Source: Chitinophagaceae bacterium UBA7600 (GTDB lineage Bacteria > Bacteroidota > Bacteroidia > Chitinophagales > Chitinophagaceae). Taken from it: DNA of 8,392 nucleotides. Below are positions 1 to 6,334 of the stretch, one piece after another (the first letter of the stretch is position 1; every line of letters starts with the position of its first letter). The DNA lies in NCBI GenBank assembly GCA_002478885.1, contig DLKC01000038.1, forward strand, positions 1-8,392. The letters run 5' to 3'. The notes under the pieces were generated by a model. It did not search any database, was not told the DNA's origin, and saw only the letters and a list, made by a program, of their open reading frames with translations. The translations under genes were made by a program, and so were the position numbers.

Positions 1-244
1 CTACCAAGTAAGGCCTAAGCAAAGACCTGCCCGGTACTGGACAAACTTTACAGGCTTTGCCGGCTAAAAGGCAGTTGTTTTTGTCCTTTTTGGATCCTGC
101 AGGTTTGATTTGGTCACTTTTTTGTCTTTACACAAAAAAGTAACGCTGCCTTTCCAGGGACAGGCGTCATTTGTGCAGCCGTCAGTACCTATTGGCGTAT
201 AATGGCTTTTTAACCTGAAAACCCTAATGCCGCGGGGCCAGGAA
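1..244. other. Non-coding left flank
   Basis: No convincing gene is visible in this stretch, which lies downstream of the first fibre-like gene. It holds a perfect AT-rich inverted repeat (116-141) and a small hairpin at the gene's stop codon (238-255), both listed separately. A plus-strand frame is open from base 2 to a stop at 65-67 (22 codons). It could be the tail of a gene entering from the left, but it has no recognisable content. Confidence 0.6.
116..141. repeat. AT-rich perfect inverted repeat (10-bp arms)
   Basis: The arms acttttttgt (116-125) and acaaaaaagt (132-141) are perfectly complementary around a 6-nt loop. After one mismatch (115/142), two more pairs form (113-114 with 143-144). 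From memory, palindromes of this form (T-rich arm, short loop, A-rich arm, ending GTAAC/GTCAC) recur between genes in Bacteroidota genomes; I could not check this. The stem is symmetric, so it could act as a bidirectional terminator or be a dispersed repeat. No uridine run follows it on either strand, which weakens the terminator reading. Confidence 0.5.
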
Positions 245-255
245 TTATTTCCTGG
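238..255 (-). other. Hairpin enclosing the stop codon of the fibre-like gene
   Basis: The arms ccaggaa (238-244) and ttcctgg (249-255) pair perfectly over 7 bp with a 4-nt loop. That loop contains the TAA stop (245-247) of the upstream CDS, so in the mRNA the stop would sit in the loop of a stable stem. No T tract follows, so it is not a classic intrinsic terminator. It may protect the 3' end or may be chance. Confidence 0.4.
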
Positions 256-1609
256 TAAATGCAGCCTGGTCAGGATCGGGAGTGGTTTTGTTATCCCGGG
301 CGATAATCATTGACTTTAGTTCATTCAGCTGCTTTTGCAGGTCGTCAATCTTTGCGGTCTTTTCATCATTCATTTTGCTTAACTCCTGCACTGCTTTTAC
401 CAGGGGTACCACAAACTCAGCATATCTTAAACCCCATACACCTCCGGCCGTATCTACCCCGCTAAAATCGTAGTTGATACTTTTAGCTGCTTTATTAACC
501 TCCTGCGCAAGAAAGCCGGAGCAGGTCATTTTTTCAATATCATATTTGCCACGCCAGTCAACCGTATCCTTATTCCTGTTCATTAACTTGTTCTCCTTAC
601 TCAAGCTAAAATGATAAGTCACCGGTTTCAGCAGATTGATAAACTTCAGGCCCGGTACATTTTCCTTAATGTTTTCTTTTATCCTTTCATCCGAAAAGCT
701 GGTCCACCCTACCTGCCCGCCGATGCTGGTAACGCTTGTGTTGCCAATTCTTGCCACATTGCTGGCATTTACAAATACACTGGAGCCAAGTGTTGTATTG
801 TTGTCCCAGCTCTGTGCTGAAATAATCGTATTGATGTGGCTGCCCACGGCCGTATTGTAGCTGCCATGTACATTCCAATCCAGCGCGAAATATCCTACGG
901 CCGTATTACCGTGCCCGTCAGTATTCCTGAATTGCGCCCCATTGCCAATCGCGGTATTTGCATCCGTAAAAGTATTTACCGGAAGCGCCTGGTTGCCCAC
1001 GGCAGTATTGCTTGCGACTGAACCGCTGCCACGCCCGATCGTAAGCCCATTTATGAGCGCATCGCCATTTACATCAAGCAGGGATGCCGGCGCAATTGTG
1101 CCAATACCGACACGCCCGTTTTGAAGTATTGCCATCACAGCAGTATAGGGTATTACATTACCCGCTGTACCGATGGGAGCAGTATTAAAAACGAAGCCAC
1201 CGCCCCTGAACTCCAGCATGGAGGAGTAATCGTTATTTATGCGATAGCGGTAGTTTGCAGTGGTGTCAGAAAATGTAAGCCCATAGCCCACACTGCTGTA
1301 GCTGGCCCCGCTTGTTCCCGCGCTTACCGGGTACCTGCTTCCAAAATAGCTATCCAATCCCGCTATTGAGCCGGCAACATCCAATTTAGCGGCGGGATTC
1401 GCAGTACCTATTCCCACATTTCCTGCACTGTTAATGGTCATGCGGACAATATTATTTGTGCGCATCTTAAATGCTGCCTGGTTGGTAGTACCGATGAAAT
1501 TGTTTGCAGTGATATTACCGTTGCCTGTTATCTGCCAACTGGTTTGTGCATTTACATAAAGGCTGAACAGCATCGCGGCTGTAACGATGGTTGTGTATTG
1601 GGTTTTCAT
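245..1609 (-). CDS. Secreted fibre-like protein with YadA-like repeats and S74-type intramolecular chaperone domain
   Basis: The protein has 454 residues. A signal peptide (about 1-22, ending NAQ) is followed by a beta-rich head with two NVGIGT-type motifs (64-69, 166-171). Next come YadA-like head repeats with N-T-A-[VI]-G at residues 201, 218, 235 and 252, exactly 17 apart, and a degenerate copy at 271. Residues 304-408 resemble the intramolecular chaperone/peptidase S74 domain: SDERIK (Ser306, Asp307, Arg309, Lys311), GFLAQE (365-370) and a final LVKAVQEL helix. In that family the domain drives trimer assembly and can cleave itself near the conserved Ser. Heptad-like residues 405-436 suggest a coiled coil. 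I chose the ATG at 1607-1609 because it directly precedes the signal peptide and matches the paralog at 2925-4058; an upstream ATG at 1738 would add 43 unconvincing residues. It is probably a surface fibre or adhesin. Ligand and function are unknown, and there is no T9SS tail or lipobox. Confidence 0.85.
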   Translation of the reverse strand: MKTQYTTIVTAAMLFSLYVNAQTSWQITGNGNITANNFIGTTNQAAFKMRTNNIVRMTINSAGNVGIGTANPAAKLDVAGSIAGLDSYFGSRYPVSAGTSGASYSSVGYGLTFSDTTANYRYRINNDYSSMLEFRGGGFVFNTAPIGTAGNVIPYTAVMAILQNGRVGIGTIAPASLLDVNGDALINGLTIGRGSGSVASNTAVGNQALPVNTFTDANTAIGNGAQFRNTDGHGNTAVGYFALDWNVHGSYNTAVGSHINTIISAQSWDNNTTLGSSVFVNASNVARIGNTSVTSIGGQVGWTSFSDERIKENIKENVPGLKFINLLKPVTYHFSLSKENKLMNRNKDTVDWRGKYDIEKMTCSGFLAQEVNKAAKSINYDFSGVDTAGGVWGLRYAEFVVPLVKAVQELSKMNDEKTAKIDDLQKQLNELKSMIIARDNKTTPDPDQAAFTRK

Positions 1610-1625
1610 AACGCAGGTTTTGCAA

Positions 1626-1656
1626 CAAGGTACATAAGATGGGCTGGATATAAACA
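1626..1656 (-). promoter_or_regulatory. Candidate Bacteroidota-type promoter of the left fibre-like gene
   Basis: On the minus strand TACCTTG (1626-1632) resembles the Bacteroidota -7 box TAnnTTTG. A TTT-containing element (1651-1656) lies 19 nt upstream of it. The block ctt-n-TGTACCTT, followed by AAAACCTGCGTTATG at the start codon, recurs in front of the paralog at 2925-4058. The predicted 5' leader is about 15-20 nt and has no Shine-Dalgarno sequence. The call rests on consensus and paralog conservation only. Confidence 0.4.
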
Positions 1657-1675
1657 GCAAGCAGCTTAAGATTTT

Positions 1676-1774
1676 GGCTAATACCAAGGCTATATGCGGT
1701 GAGTGCCACAAAAGCCAGCACACAGAGCCGTCTGACACCCGCCTGAGAACGAGGAGCCGTTGCGGCGAAAGAGA
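1676..1774. repeat. Mosaic intergenic repeat, copy R1
   Basis: This copy has three parts. First, ggctaat...ggctat (1676-1693) resembles the loop of the copy at 6335-6515. Second, 1697-1750 matches 4352-4404, with an imperfect stem 1698-1706/1735-1743 (one mismatch and two wobbles in the minus-strand RNA). Third, 1751-1774 is identical at 23 of 24 positions to 6492-6515. It lies between the TPM-like gene's stop codon and the promoter of the next gene. It is not coding and contains no transposase. Confidence 0.65.
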
Positions 1775-1788
1775 ATTTTATTATTATT

Positions 1789-2337
1789 CTATTGTATTCT
1801 TTTAGGGAGCGCATCAAGAAATTCCATTGCTTTTAAACAAATAATAGTTGTTCCTTCTTCTCTTTTCTTTTCTTTAAATGCAGGTATGCCAGCGCTTATA
1901 ATTTTCATGAATTCATTTAGTGTTTCCTGTGACTTTTTGGCGAGATAGGCTGAATCATTTTTTTCACTGTTCTTTTTGGCGGGATCAGCTGTGTCCTCTT
2001 TCCCGGGACTGCTTGTTGATAAATCATTAGACTCCAGCTGTATTGTGCTGTTCCTTCTGCTAAGCAATAAAAAGACTGCGTAAGGCTTTATAAGTTCATC
2101 ACCTATATATTCTTTAATAAGACTGTCTTTATACATTTTTGTTGTAACATCAAGTGTATCGCTGCACACCACAATAAGGTTACCTGATTTTTTATAATAG
2201 CCTTGTAAAAGACTGTCCAGCCGGTTTATTTCTTCAGTGGTAAACAGTTGTTCTTTATCTGATGCAAGTTTCCTTTTTTGTGCATTGGCACAAAGAAGGA
2301 AAAGCGAAAATGCAGGTATGCAAAATAATTTTTTCAT
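1789..2337 (-). CDS. Small secreted TPM-domain-like protein
   Basis: The protein has 182 residues with a signal peptide (about 1-20, ending ANAQ), so it is exported to the periplasm or beyond. The fold pattern resembles the TPM domain (TLP18.3/Psb32/MOLO-1). LFTTEEINRLDSLLQGYYKK (31-50) fits the first helix, NLIVVCSD (53-60) a beta strand, and YAVFLLLSRRNSTIQLES (86-103) the 'LLLI...r...ie' strand pair. A C-terminal helix with IPAF (151-154) precedes a last helical stretch. A Lys/Asp/Ser-rich low-complexity insert (about 105-135) splits the domain and is not typical. TPM proteins are variously linked to phosphatase-like activity, photosystem repair and membrane-protein assembly, so no activity is assigned. 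The gene sits alone between the two paralogous fibre-like genes, with repeat copies on both sides. The ATG at 2335-2337 directly precedes the signal peptide. The family call comes from pattern only. Confidence 0.6.
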   Translation of the reverse strand: MKKLFCIPAFSLFLLCANAQKRKLASDKEQLFTTEEINRLDSLLQGYYKKSGNLIVVCSDTLDVTTKMYKDSLIKEYIGDELIKPYAVFLLLSRRNSTIQLESNDLSTSSPGKEDTADPAKKNSEKNDSAYLAKKSQETLNEFMKIISAGIPAFKEKKREEGTTIICLKAMEFLDALPKRIQ

Positions 2338-2588
2338 GTTTTGCTACAGTTTTTTTCATCCGCATTATCTTCTGTTTAATATCATTTGTTCAATAAAGCT
2401 TGTTCTTTGCTTTGAGGATCACCCATACCGGTTTAAGTGTATTTCGTTTTGGCCAGGCAGTGCAGCATAATCTTTACAGCTACATCTCTCAATGTGGTAA
2501 GCGTCGTTGATGTGCATGCAATAAAGTTATTATGAAGATAATTGTTTATTGCATTTTTTGCCATACATTTTGCTCATTGTTAAACTGC

Positions 2589-2744
2589 GGTTGTGTCACT
2601 CCCCGCCTGACCGATGCCAGTCGGCAAGACTTGTACGGTTGGTTATTATGGCGGCAGAAAACTATTTGTATAATTGCAGCGAGGCACAGGAAGCTAACAC
2701 AGAAATTTATCGACTCATTCCTGCGCCAACAGCTTGTTTATATT
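2589..2744. repeat. Mosaic intergenic repeat, copy R2
   Basis: This 156-bp block matches 4185-4338 closely at both ends: ccccgcctgaccgatgccag at the left, and a long, nearly identical stretch 2663-2744 at the right. The middle (2638-2660) differs. It contains the hairpin 2683-2727. Open frames crossing it on the plus strand are not conserved in the other copy because the copies differ by indels that are not multiples of three, so it is treated as non-coding. Confidence 0.75.
2683..2727 (-). repeat. Hairpin in repeat R2 with conserved loop
   Basis: The plus-strand arms ggcacaggaa (2683-2692) and ttcctgcgcc (2718-2727) pair at 9 of 10 positions around a 25-nt loop containing gctaacaca...tatcga. 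The single A-C mismatch on the plus strand becomes a G-U wobble in the minus-strand RNA. The stem is therefore fully paired only in the transcript sense of the neighbouring genes. Confidence 0.55.
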
Positions 2745-2924
2745 TAGACTATCTGTCGTCCAATAATTTGGTAAACCTATTTTCCACAATATGACTTCTC
2801 TCTTTATAGATTTTCACTTGTTGAGCAATGACATATAGCACAAGTGTGCGACGCAACAGGCGGTGCCATGAAATGCCAGTACCGGGAACCAACCATTTGA
2901 ATAAACCCTACTAAAACAAAATAT

Positions 2925-4058
2925 CTACTTTACTGCTATTTGCCTTTCAGCATCTTTTTCATTGCTTTTGGAAATCATCATTTTTTTTAAATCATCAATT
3001 TGCTTTTGCAACTTTTCATTTTGGCTTTTCAGATCGTCGATCATTTGTTGCTGTTCCTGCACAGCTTTAATAATCAAAGGAGTTATTCTTCCATAGTCAA
3101 CCATCCATGGATCTTTTTCTGCTTTTTGATTTTCGTCTCTCGGTTTACTTACAGCTTGCGGAAAAATATCATACAGTTCCTGCGCTATAAAACCGGTTTG
3201 CACTTGTTTAGTTGCATCTGATTTGAAACTATAATCATATATCTTTATTTTCATCAGATCGGTTAATCCTTTTTGTGTTGGGCCCATAATATTTTTTAAA
3301 CGCCTATCTGAAGTCGTAGAATATTGAACTGAATTTGTACTATTAGCCTGAACTATAGTTCCAATCATAGTTCCATCCGGCCTTTCAAATTTGATAAATC
3401 GTGAAGTAGAAATTTCGTTTGAGCCTGCCCTGATATATAAACCGTCATTATGATTAAATAGAATGTTTGAGGTATTTTCTATAAATACAACAGGTACCAA
3501 ATCTCCCGGCGCTGCAGTTACATGTAATTTATAAGCAGGTGTAGTTGTCCCGATTCCCACATTCCCGTTTTGCTCTACCCTCATTACATTGGTATAAGCG
3601 ATTAGATTTCCGGCAATGCCAATGGGTGCCGTATTAAAATCGAAGCCACCTGCTCTAAAACTAAGCATGGATGAATAATCATTATTTATACGGTAGCGGT
3701 AATTTGCGGTCGTGTCACTAAATGTAAGCCCGTAGCCTACGCTGCTGTAGCTAGCCCCGCTTGTTCCCGCACTTATCGGGTATGTTCTTCCAAAATAGCT
3801 GGAAAAGCCTGTTATGGTTCCACCAACATCTAACAATGACTGTGGTGCTGTTGTGCCGATACCAACATTACCATTAGTGTTGATGGTCATACGCACAATG
3901 TTATTGGTGCGTATTTTAAATACAGCTTTATTTGTTGTGCCAATAAAATTGCTGCTTGTAGTATTACTGTTGCCGGTTATTTGCCAACTGGTTTGGGCAT
4001 TTGTAAAGAGCGTGAGTAACATCGCAATTATAGCGATAGTTGTAAATTTTGTTTTCAT
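2925..4058 (-). CDS. Secreted fibre-like protein with S74-type chaperone domain (paralog)
   Basis: The protein has 377 residues: a signal peptide (about 1-22), NVGIGT motifs at 64-69 and 166-171, and a beta-rich middle. A C-terminal S74/intramolecular chaperone-like domain (about 248-336) has SDRRLK (Ser250, Asp251, Arg253, Lys255), GFIAQE (289-294) and the closing helix. A Gln/Lys-rich coiled coil (about 333-362) follows. Residues 1-171 match the protein at 245-1609 at 129 positions without a gap. After that the two diverge: this one lacks YadA-like repeats, and its chaperone domain has 39 residues between the key Ser and the GFIAQE motif, against 59 in the paralog. Base composition drops from about 58% GC in a sampled 60-bp segment of the shared half to about 33-35% in two sampled segments of the C-terminal half. 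A surface fibre role is likely; the partner is unknown. Confidence 0.85.
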   Translation of the reverse strand: MKTKFTTIAIIAMLLTLFTNAQTSWQITGNSNTTSSNFIGTTNKAVFKIRTNNIVRMTINTNGNVGIGTTAPQSLLDVGGTITGFSSYFGRTYPISAGTSGASYSSVGYGLTFSDTTANYRYRINNDYSSMLSFRAGGFDFNTAPIGIAGNLIAYTNVMRVEQNGNVGIGTTTPAYKLHVTAAPGDLVPVVFIENTSNILFNHNDGLYIRAGSNEISTSRFIKFERPDGTMIGTIVQANSTNSVQYSTTSDRRLKNIMGPTQKGLTDLMKIKIYDYSFKSDATKQVQTGFIAQELYDIFPQAVSKPRDENQKAEKDPWMVDYGRITPLIIKAVQEQQQMIDDLKSQNEKLQKQIDDLKKMMISKSNEKDAERQIAVK

Positions 4059-4076
4059 AACGCAGGTTTTGAATCA

Positions 4077-4110
4077 TTAAGGTACAGAAGATTTTGCGGG
4101 AATGAAAAAG
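4077..4110 (-). promoter_or_regulatory. Candidate Bacteroidota-type promoter of the second fibre-like gene
   Basis: On the minus strand TACCTTAA (4077-4084) sits at the place equivalent to TACCTTG before the paralog. CTTTTT (4105-4110) lies 20 nt upstream. The leader AAAACCTGCGTTATG is identical in both genes, so the pair probably shares expression control. Confidence 0.4.
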
Positions 4111-4184
4111 ATGAATCAATTTAGACTTAGCACTAAAAAACAGAAAGAAATATAGATGCAGGCTGCAGTAAGTTTTTGTGCTTT

Positions 4185-4438
4185 GGTTGTGCCACTCCCC
4201 GCCTGACCGATGCCAGCCGGGCAAGACTTGTACTCCATAGCCCTGAGCGGCGGTATACTATTTGCATAATTGCAGCGAGGCACAGGAAGCTAACACAAAC
4301 TTATCGACTCATTCCTGCGCCAACAGCTTGTTTATATTCTTAGGCTAGCGACGGCGAGTGTTACAAAACCTTTACACAAAGCCGTCTGACACTCGCCTGA
4401 GAACGTGATGGCGATGAAGGAAACAATGCGGTGAAAGA
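4185..4438. repeat. Mosaic intergenic repeat, copy R3 (longest copy)
   Basis: The left part (4185-4338) matches R2 and carries the same hairpin: arms 4279-4288 and 4312-4321, 23-nt loop with gctaacaca...tatcga. The next part (4352-4404) matches R1 at 1697-1750 and forms a perfect 9-bp stem, ggcgagtgt (4353-4361) with acactcgcc (4389-4397). The last part ends in tgcggtgaaagaag (4425-4438), a variant of the tgcggcgaaagaga end of R1 and R4. This copy therefore joins modules that are separate in R1 and R2. It lies between the metalloprotease stop codon and the promoter of the second fibre-like gene. Confidence 0.7.
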
Positions 4439-4467
4439 AGCCAGGCTACCGATTAACCAGCCAGCTT

Positions 4468-6177
4468 TTATTCCTTTACAATCTTGTGTATAAACCCATT
4501 TTGCTTCTCCACTACATAATATACAGCAGCCGTATATTTTGATAAATCAATCGTGCCAGAATTCACTATTGTTTTTGTTTGCAATACCTGGTGATTGTTG
4601 TCTTCAATTATCAACTCCACCAAGCCTTTACATCTTACCTGCACATAATTATGCGTTGGATTAGGATAGATTGTTAAAGAAGACACAGGCATTTTACTGT
4701 TTTGTAAAGCAGCCCCAACGGTAATGGTAAATTTCTTAACGGCTGTTACACTATCATAGTCCATTACCTGTATCTTAAAGTTGTAAGTACCTGCCTGCGC
4801 AGGTGTGCCGCTAATGGCTCCTGTAAAAGCATTTAGATTTAAACCCGGCGGCAGTGTTGACGATGCGAGGGTAAAATTATATGACTGGATCCCACCCGTA
4901 GCTTTTATGATCGCATTATAAGCCATGCCCGTTGTTGCAGCCGGTAATATCGCCGACGTTGCAAAAGCCGGTATTGAAAATGCAGGCGTGTTTTTTATGT
5001 CGTAACCAATGAGCTTCATTACAAGTAAATCTGTTTTGGTTATAATCGATCTTCCATATGGAAATACGTAAGCATTTTCGCTGCCAAATATGCCTTTTTT
5101 ACTAATGCGGTCGGGGAGGTTGCCACCGGCTGAATCAACCAGATGATCGTTTCCATCTACATACAGTTCCTGGTGCGTATAGTTCAATAACACCGGATCA
5201 TCAATATAACCCTGCTGTTCATAAGTTTGAAAAACCGTGTACCCGCCGTTAAAAGCAAGGCAATGCCCGATTTCATGATGGGCAACTGAATAAAGATCGG
5301 TAACACTTTCAGGGTAGTTGGTAGCAAGAAACCAGGTACTGTCTGTATATGATGTTGACCATCCCAGGTTATTAAAATTACCCCTTGGATCTGCATTGTA
5401 ACCGCCGCCACTTCTTAACCCCGTTGCAACGCCGTTAACCGTTTGAAAGTTGTCCCATGAAGGGCTCCCGCCGGAAATGTTCGGATCAATTTTTACACCG
5501 AAGGCATACAGGTAAAAGCCTTTAAATTTTTTAGGATTGAATGCAAAATGAAACTGGCGTTGATAAGCGTCACCCCATATAGAAACTCTTTGTGCACCTG
5601 CCGCAACAGCATCGAAGTTTTTATTGGTGATAAAATATGCCCAGTCATTGGCGGCAGTTATCACTGCATCTCTTCTTGCCGGGGAATTAAAAACATTGTA
5701 CACTGTATCCTCAGAAAAATCCGTGATTACTTTGAACGGACTTATATAAGAGGGAAGATCCTGGTCTGTTACCTTAACTGCATAGGTTTGTGTTCCATAT
5801 TTAGTGGTGGATAATGTTAAGCTGTATTGGTCATCCAGGCTGTCCCTGTCAGGAAAATTGGACAAATAGAAACTTACCGGGCTATTGTTTTTAAGCGTGA
5901 TGATTTTTGCAGGCCCTGCTGCAGCAGCAGTAGAAGGATTGTCAAAATACAACAATGCATTATTGGCGCGTAGCGTAACTTTTAAAGGAAATACTGCCCC
6001 TGCAGGCGCAGTAACGGTAAGCCTGATCGCGGGGTTTGCCATATAGCCTTCCCAGTCTGTAAGCATAATGGTTTGCTGGCTAAGGTTGCGGTTGAATATA
6101 TCTTTCAAAATGATTTGTGCGGATGTGTTCACTATAGATAAAAAACAGGAAACGGCGGTAGTGTAAAAAAGTTTCAT
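4468..6177 (-). CDS. Secreted zinc metalloprotease-like protein with Ig-like domain and T9SS sorting tail
   Basis: The protein has 569 residues, with a signal peptide (about 1-20, ending TSA) and a beta-rich N-terminal region (about 22-138). The catalytic region (about 150-390) has the zinc motif H301-E-I-G-H305 in SVAHHEIGHCLAFNGG. A putative Ig-like domain (about 401-488) has the PPGLNL...GAISGTPAQAGTYNF signature. The T9SS type A sorting domain (about 499-569) begins SLTIYPNPT and ends with a short KIVKE strand. The protein should cross the inner membrane by Sec and be exported to the surface or medium by T9SS, losing its tail. The longer HExxHxxGxxH motif is not kept: its Gly and third His are Ala308 and Gly311. 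A later residue such as His345 in DGNDHLVD may supply the third ligand. The substrate is unknown. A weak TAATTTG box lies about 40 nt upstream. The ATG at 6175-6177 directly precedes the signal peptide. Confidence 0.85.
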   Translation of the reverse strand: MKLFYTTAVSCFLSIVNTSAQIILKDIFNRNLSQQTIMLTDWEGYMANPAIRLTVTAPAGAVFPLKVTLRANNALLYFDNPSTAAAAGPAKIITLKNNSPVSFYLSNFPDRDSLDDQYSLTLSTTKYGTQTYAVKVTDQDLPSYISPFKVITDFSEDTVYNVFNSPARRDAVITAANDWAYFITNKNFDAVAAGAQRVSIWGDAYQRQFHFAFNPKKFKGFYLYAFGVKIDPNISGGSPSWDNFQTVNGVATGLRSGGGYNADPRGNFNNLGWSTSYTDSTWFLATNYPESVTDLYSVAHHEIGHCLAFNGGYTVFQTYEQQGYIDDPVLLNYTHQELYVDGNDHLVDSAGGNLPDRISKKGIFGSENAYVFPYGRSIITKTDLLVMKLIGYDIKNTPAFSIPAFATSAILPAATTGMAYNAIIKATGGIQSYNFTLASSTLPPGLNLNAFTGAISGTPAQAGTYNFKIQVMDYDSVTAVKKFTITVGAALQNSKMPVSSLTIYPNPTHNYVQVRCKGLVELIIEDNNHQVLQTKTIVNSGTIDLSKYTAAVYYVVEKQNGFIHKIVKE

Positions 6178-6334
6178 GGTTTAGATTGGTGTGGTGAGGT
6201 AAAACAGATAAAGCAAATTACAAAGAATATTGTAGCCAAAGCACAATTGGGTTGGGTTGCAAAAAGCCTGGCTGCATAGTTGCGCCAGTGAAAGCGGTTT
6301 ACCTACTTAGACTATTTTTTTAGTGGGCAGTCTA

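Larger units (their letters stand above)
2338..2924. other. 587-bp intergenic region between the TPM-like gene and the second fibre-like gene
   Basis: No protein gene is convincing here. The region contains repeat copy R2 (2589-2744). It also has a perfect 7-bp inverted repeat (cacttgt 2815-2821, acaagtg 2840-2846, 18-nt loop) about 80-110 bp past the stop of the gene at 2925-4058. About 250 bp of unremarkable AT-rich leader precede the TPM-like gene. No clear TAnnTTTG promoter box stands out there. Confidence 0.6.

Noticed and set aside
1..67. Possible 3' end of a plus-strand gene entering from the left
   Set aside because: The frame is open for only 22 codons with no recognisable motif; a frame of this length is expected by chance.
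836..1369. Several plus-strand open frames of 60-82 codons
   Set aside because: They are antisense to the repeat-rich coding sequence of the fibre-like gene, with no start context or recognisable content.
1610..1738. 43-residue N-terminal extension of the left fibre-like protein
   Set aside because: The paralog starts at the equivalent internal Met, which directly begins a signal peptide with a conserved leader. The extension also runs through the proposed promoter and repeat R1.
1515..1817. Minus-strand frame of 100 codons, and its counterpart at 3964-4224
   Set aside because: Both are alternate-frame readings of the 5' ends of the two fibre genes. Their mutual similarity follows from the DNA similarity of the paralogs.
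2532..2794. Overlapping plus-strand open frames of 71 and 81 codons
   Set aside because: They run across repeat R2. The matching R3 sequence differs by indels that are not multiples of three, so the frame is not conserved. There is no domain and no promoter evidence.
245..4058. Prophage tail-fibre genes
   Set aside because: S74 domains suggest phage, but both proteins have N-terminal signal peptides and separate promoters, and no other phage gene is nearby. A cellular surface-protein role fits better.
1676..4438. CRISPR array or tRNA genes in the intergenic repeats
   Set aside because: Copies are over 100 bp, few, and not regularly spaced by unique spacers, and no cloverleaf with anticodon and TpsiC arms could be found.
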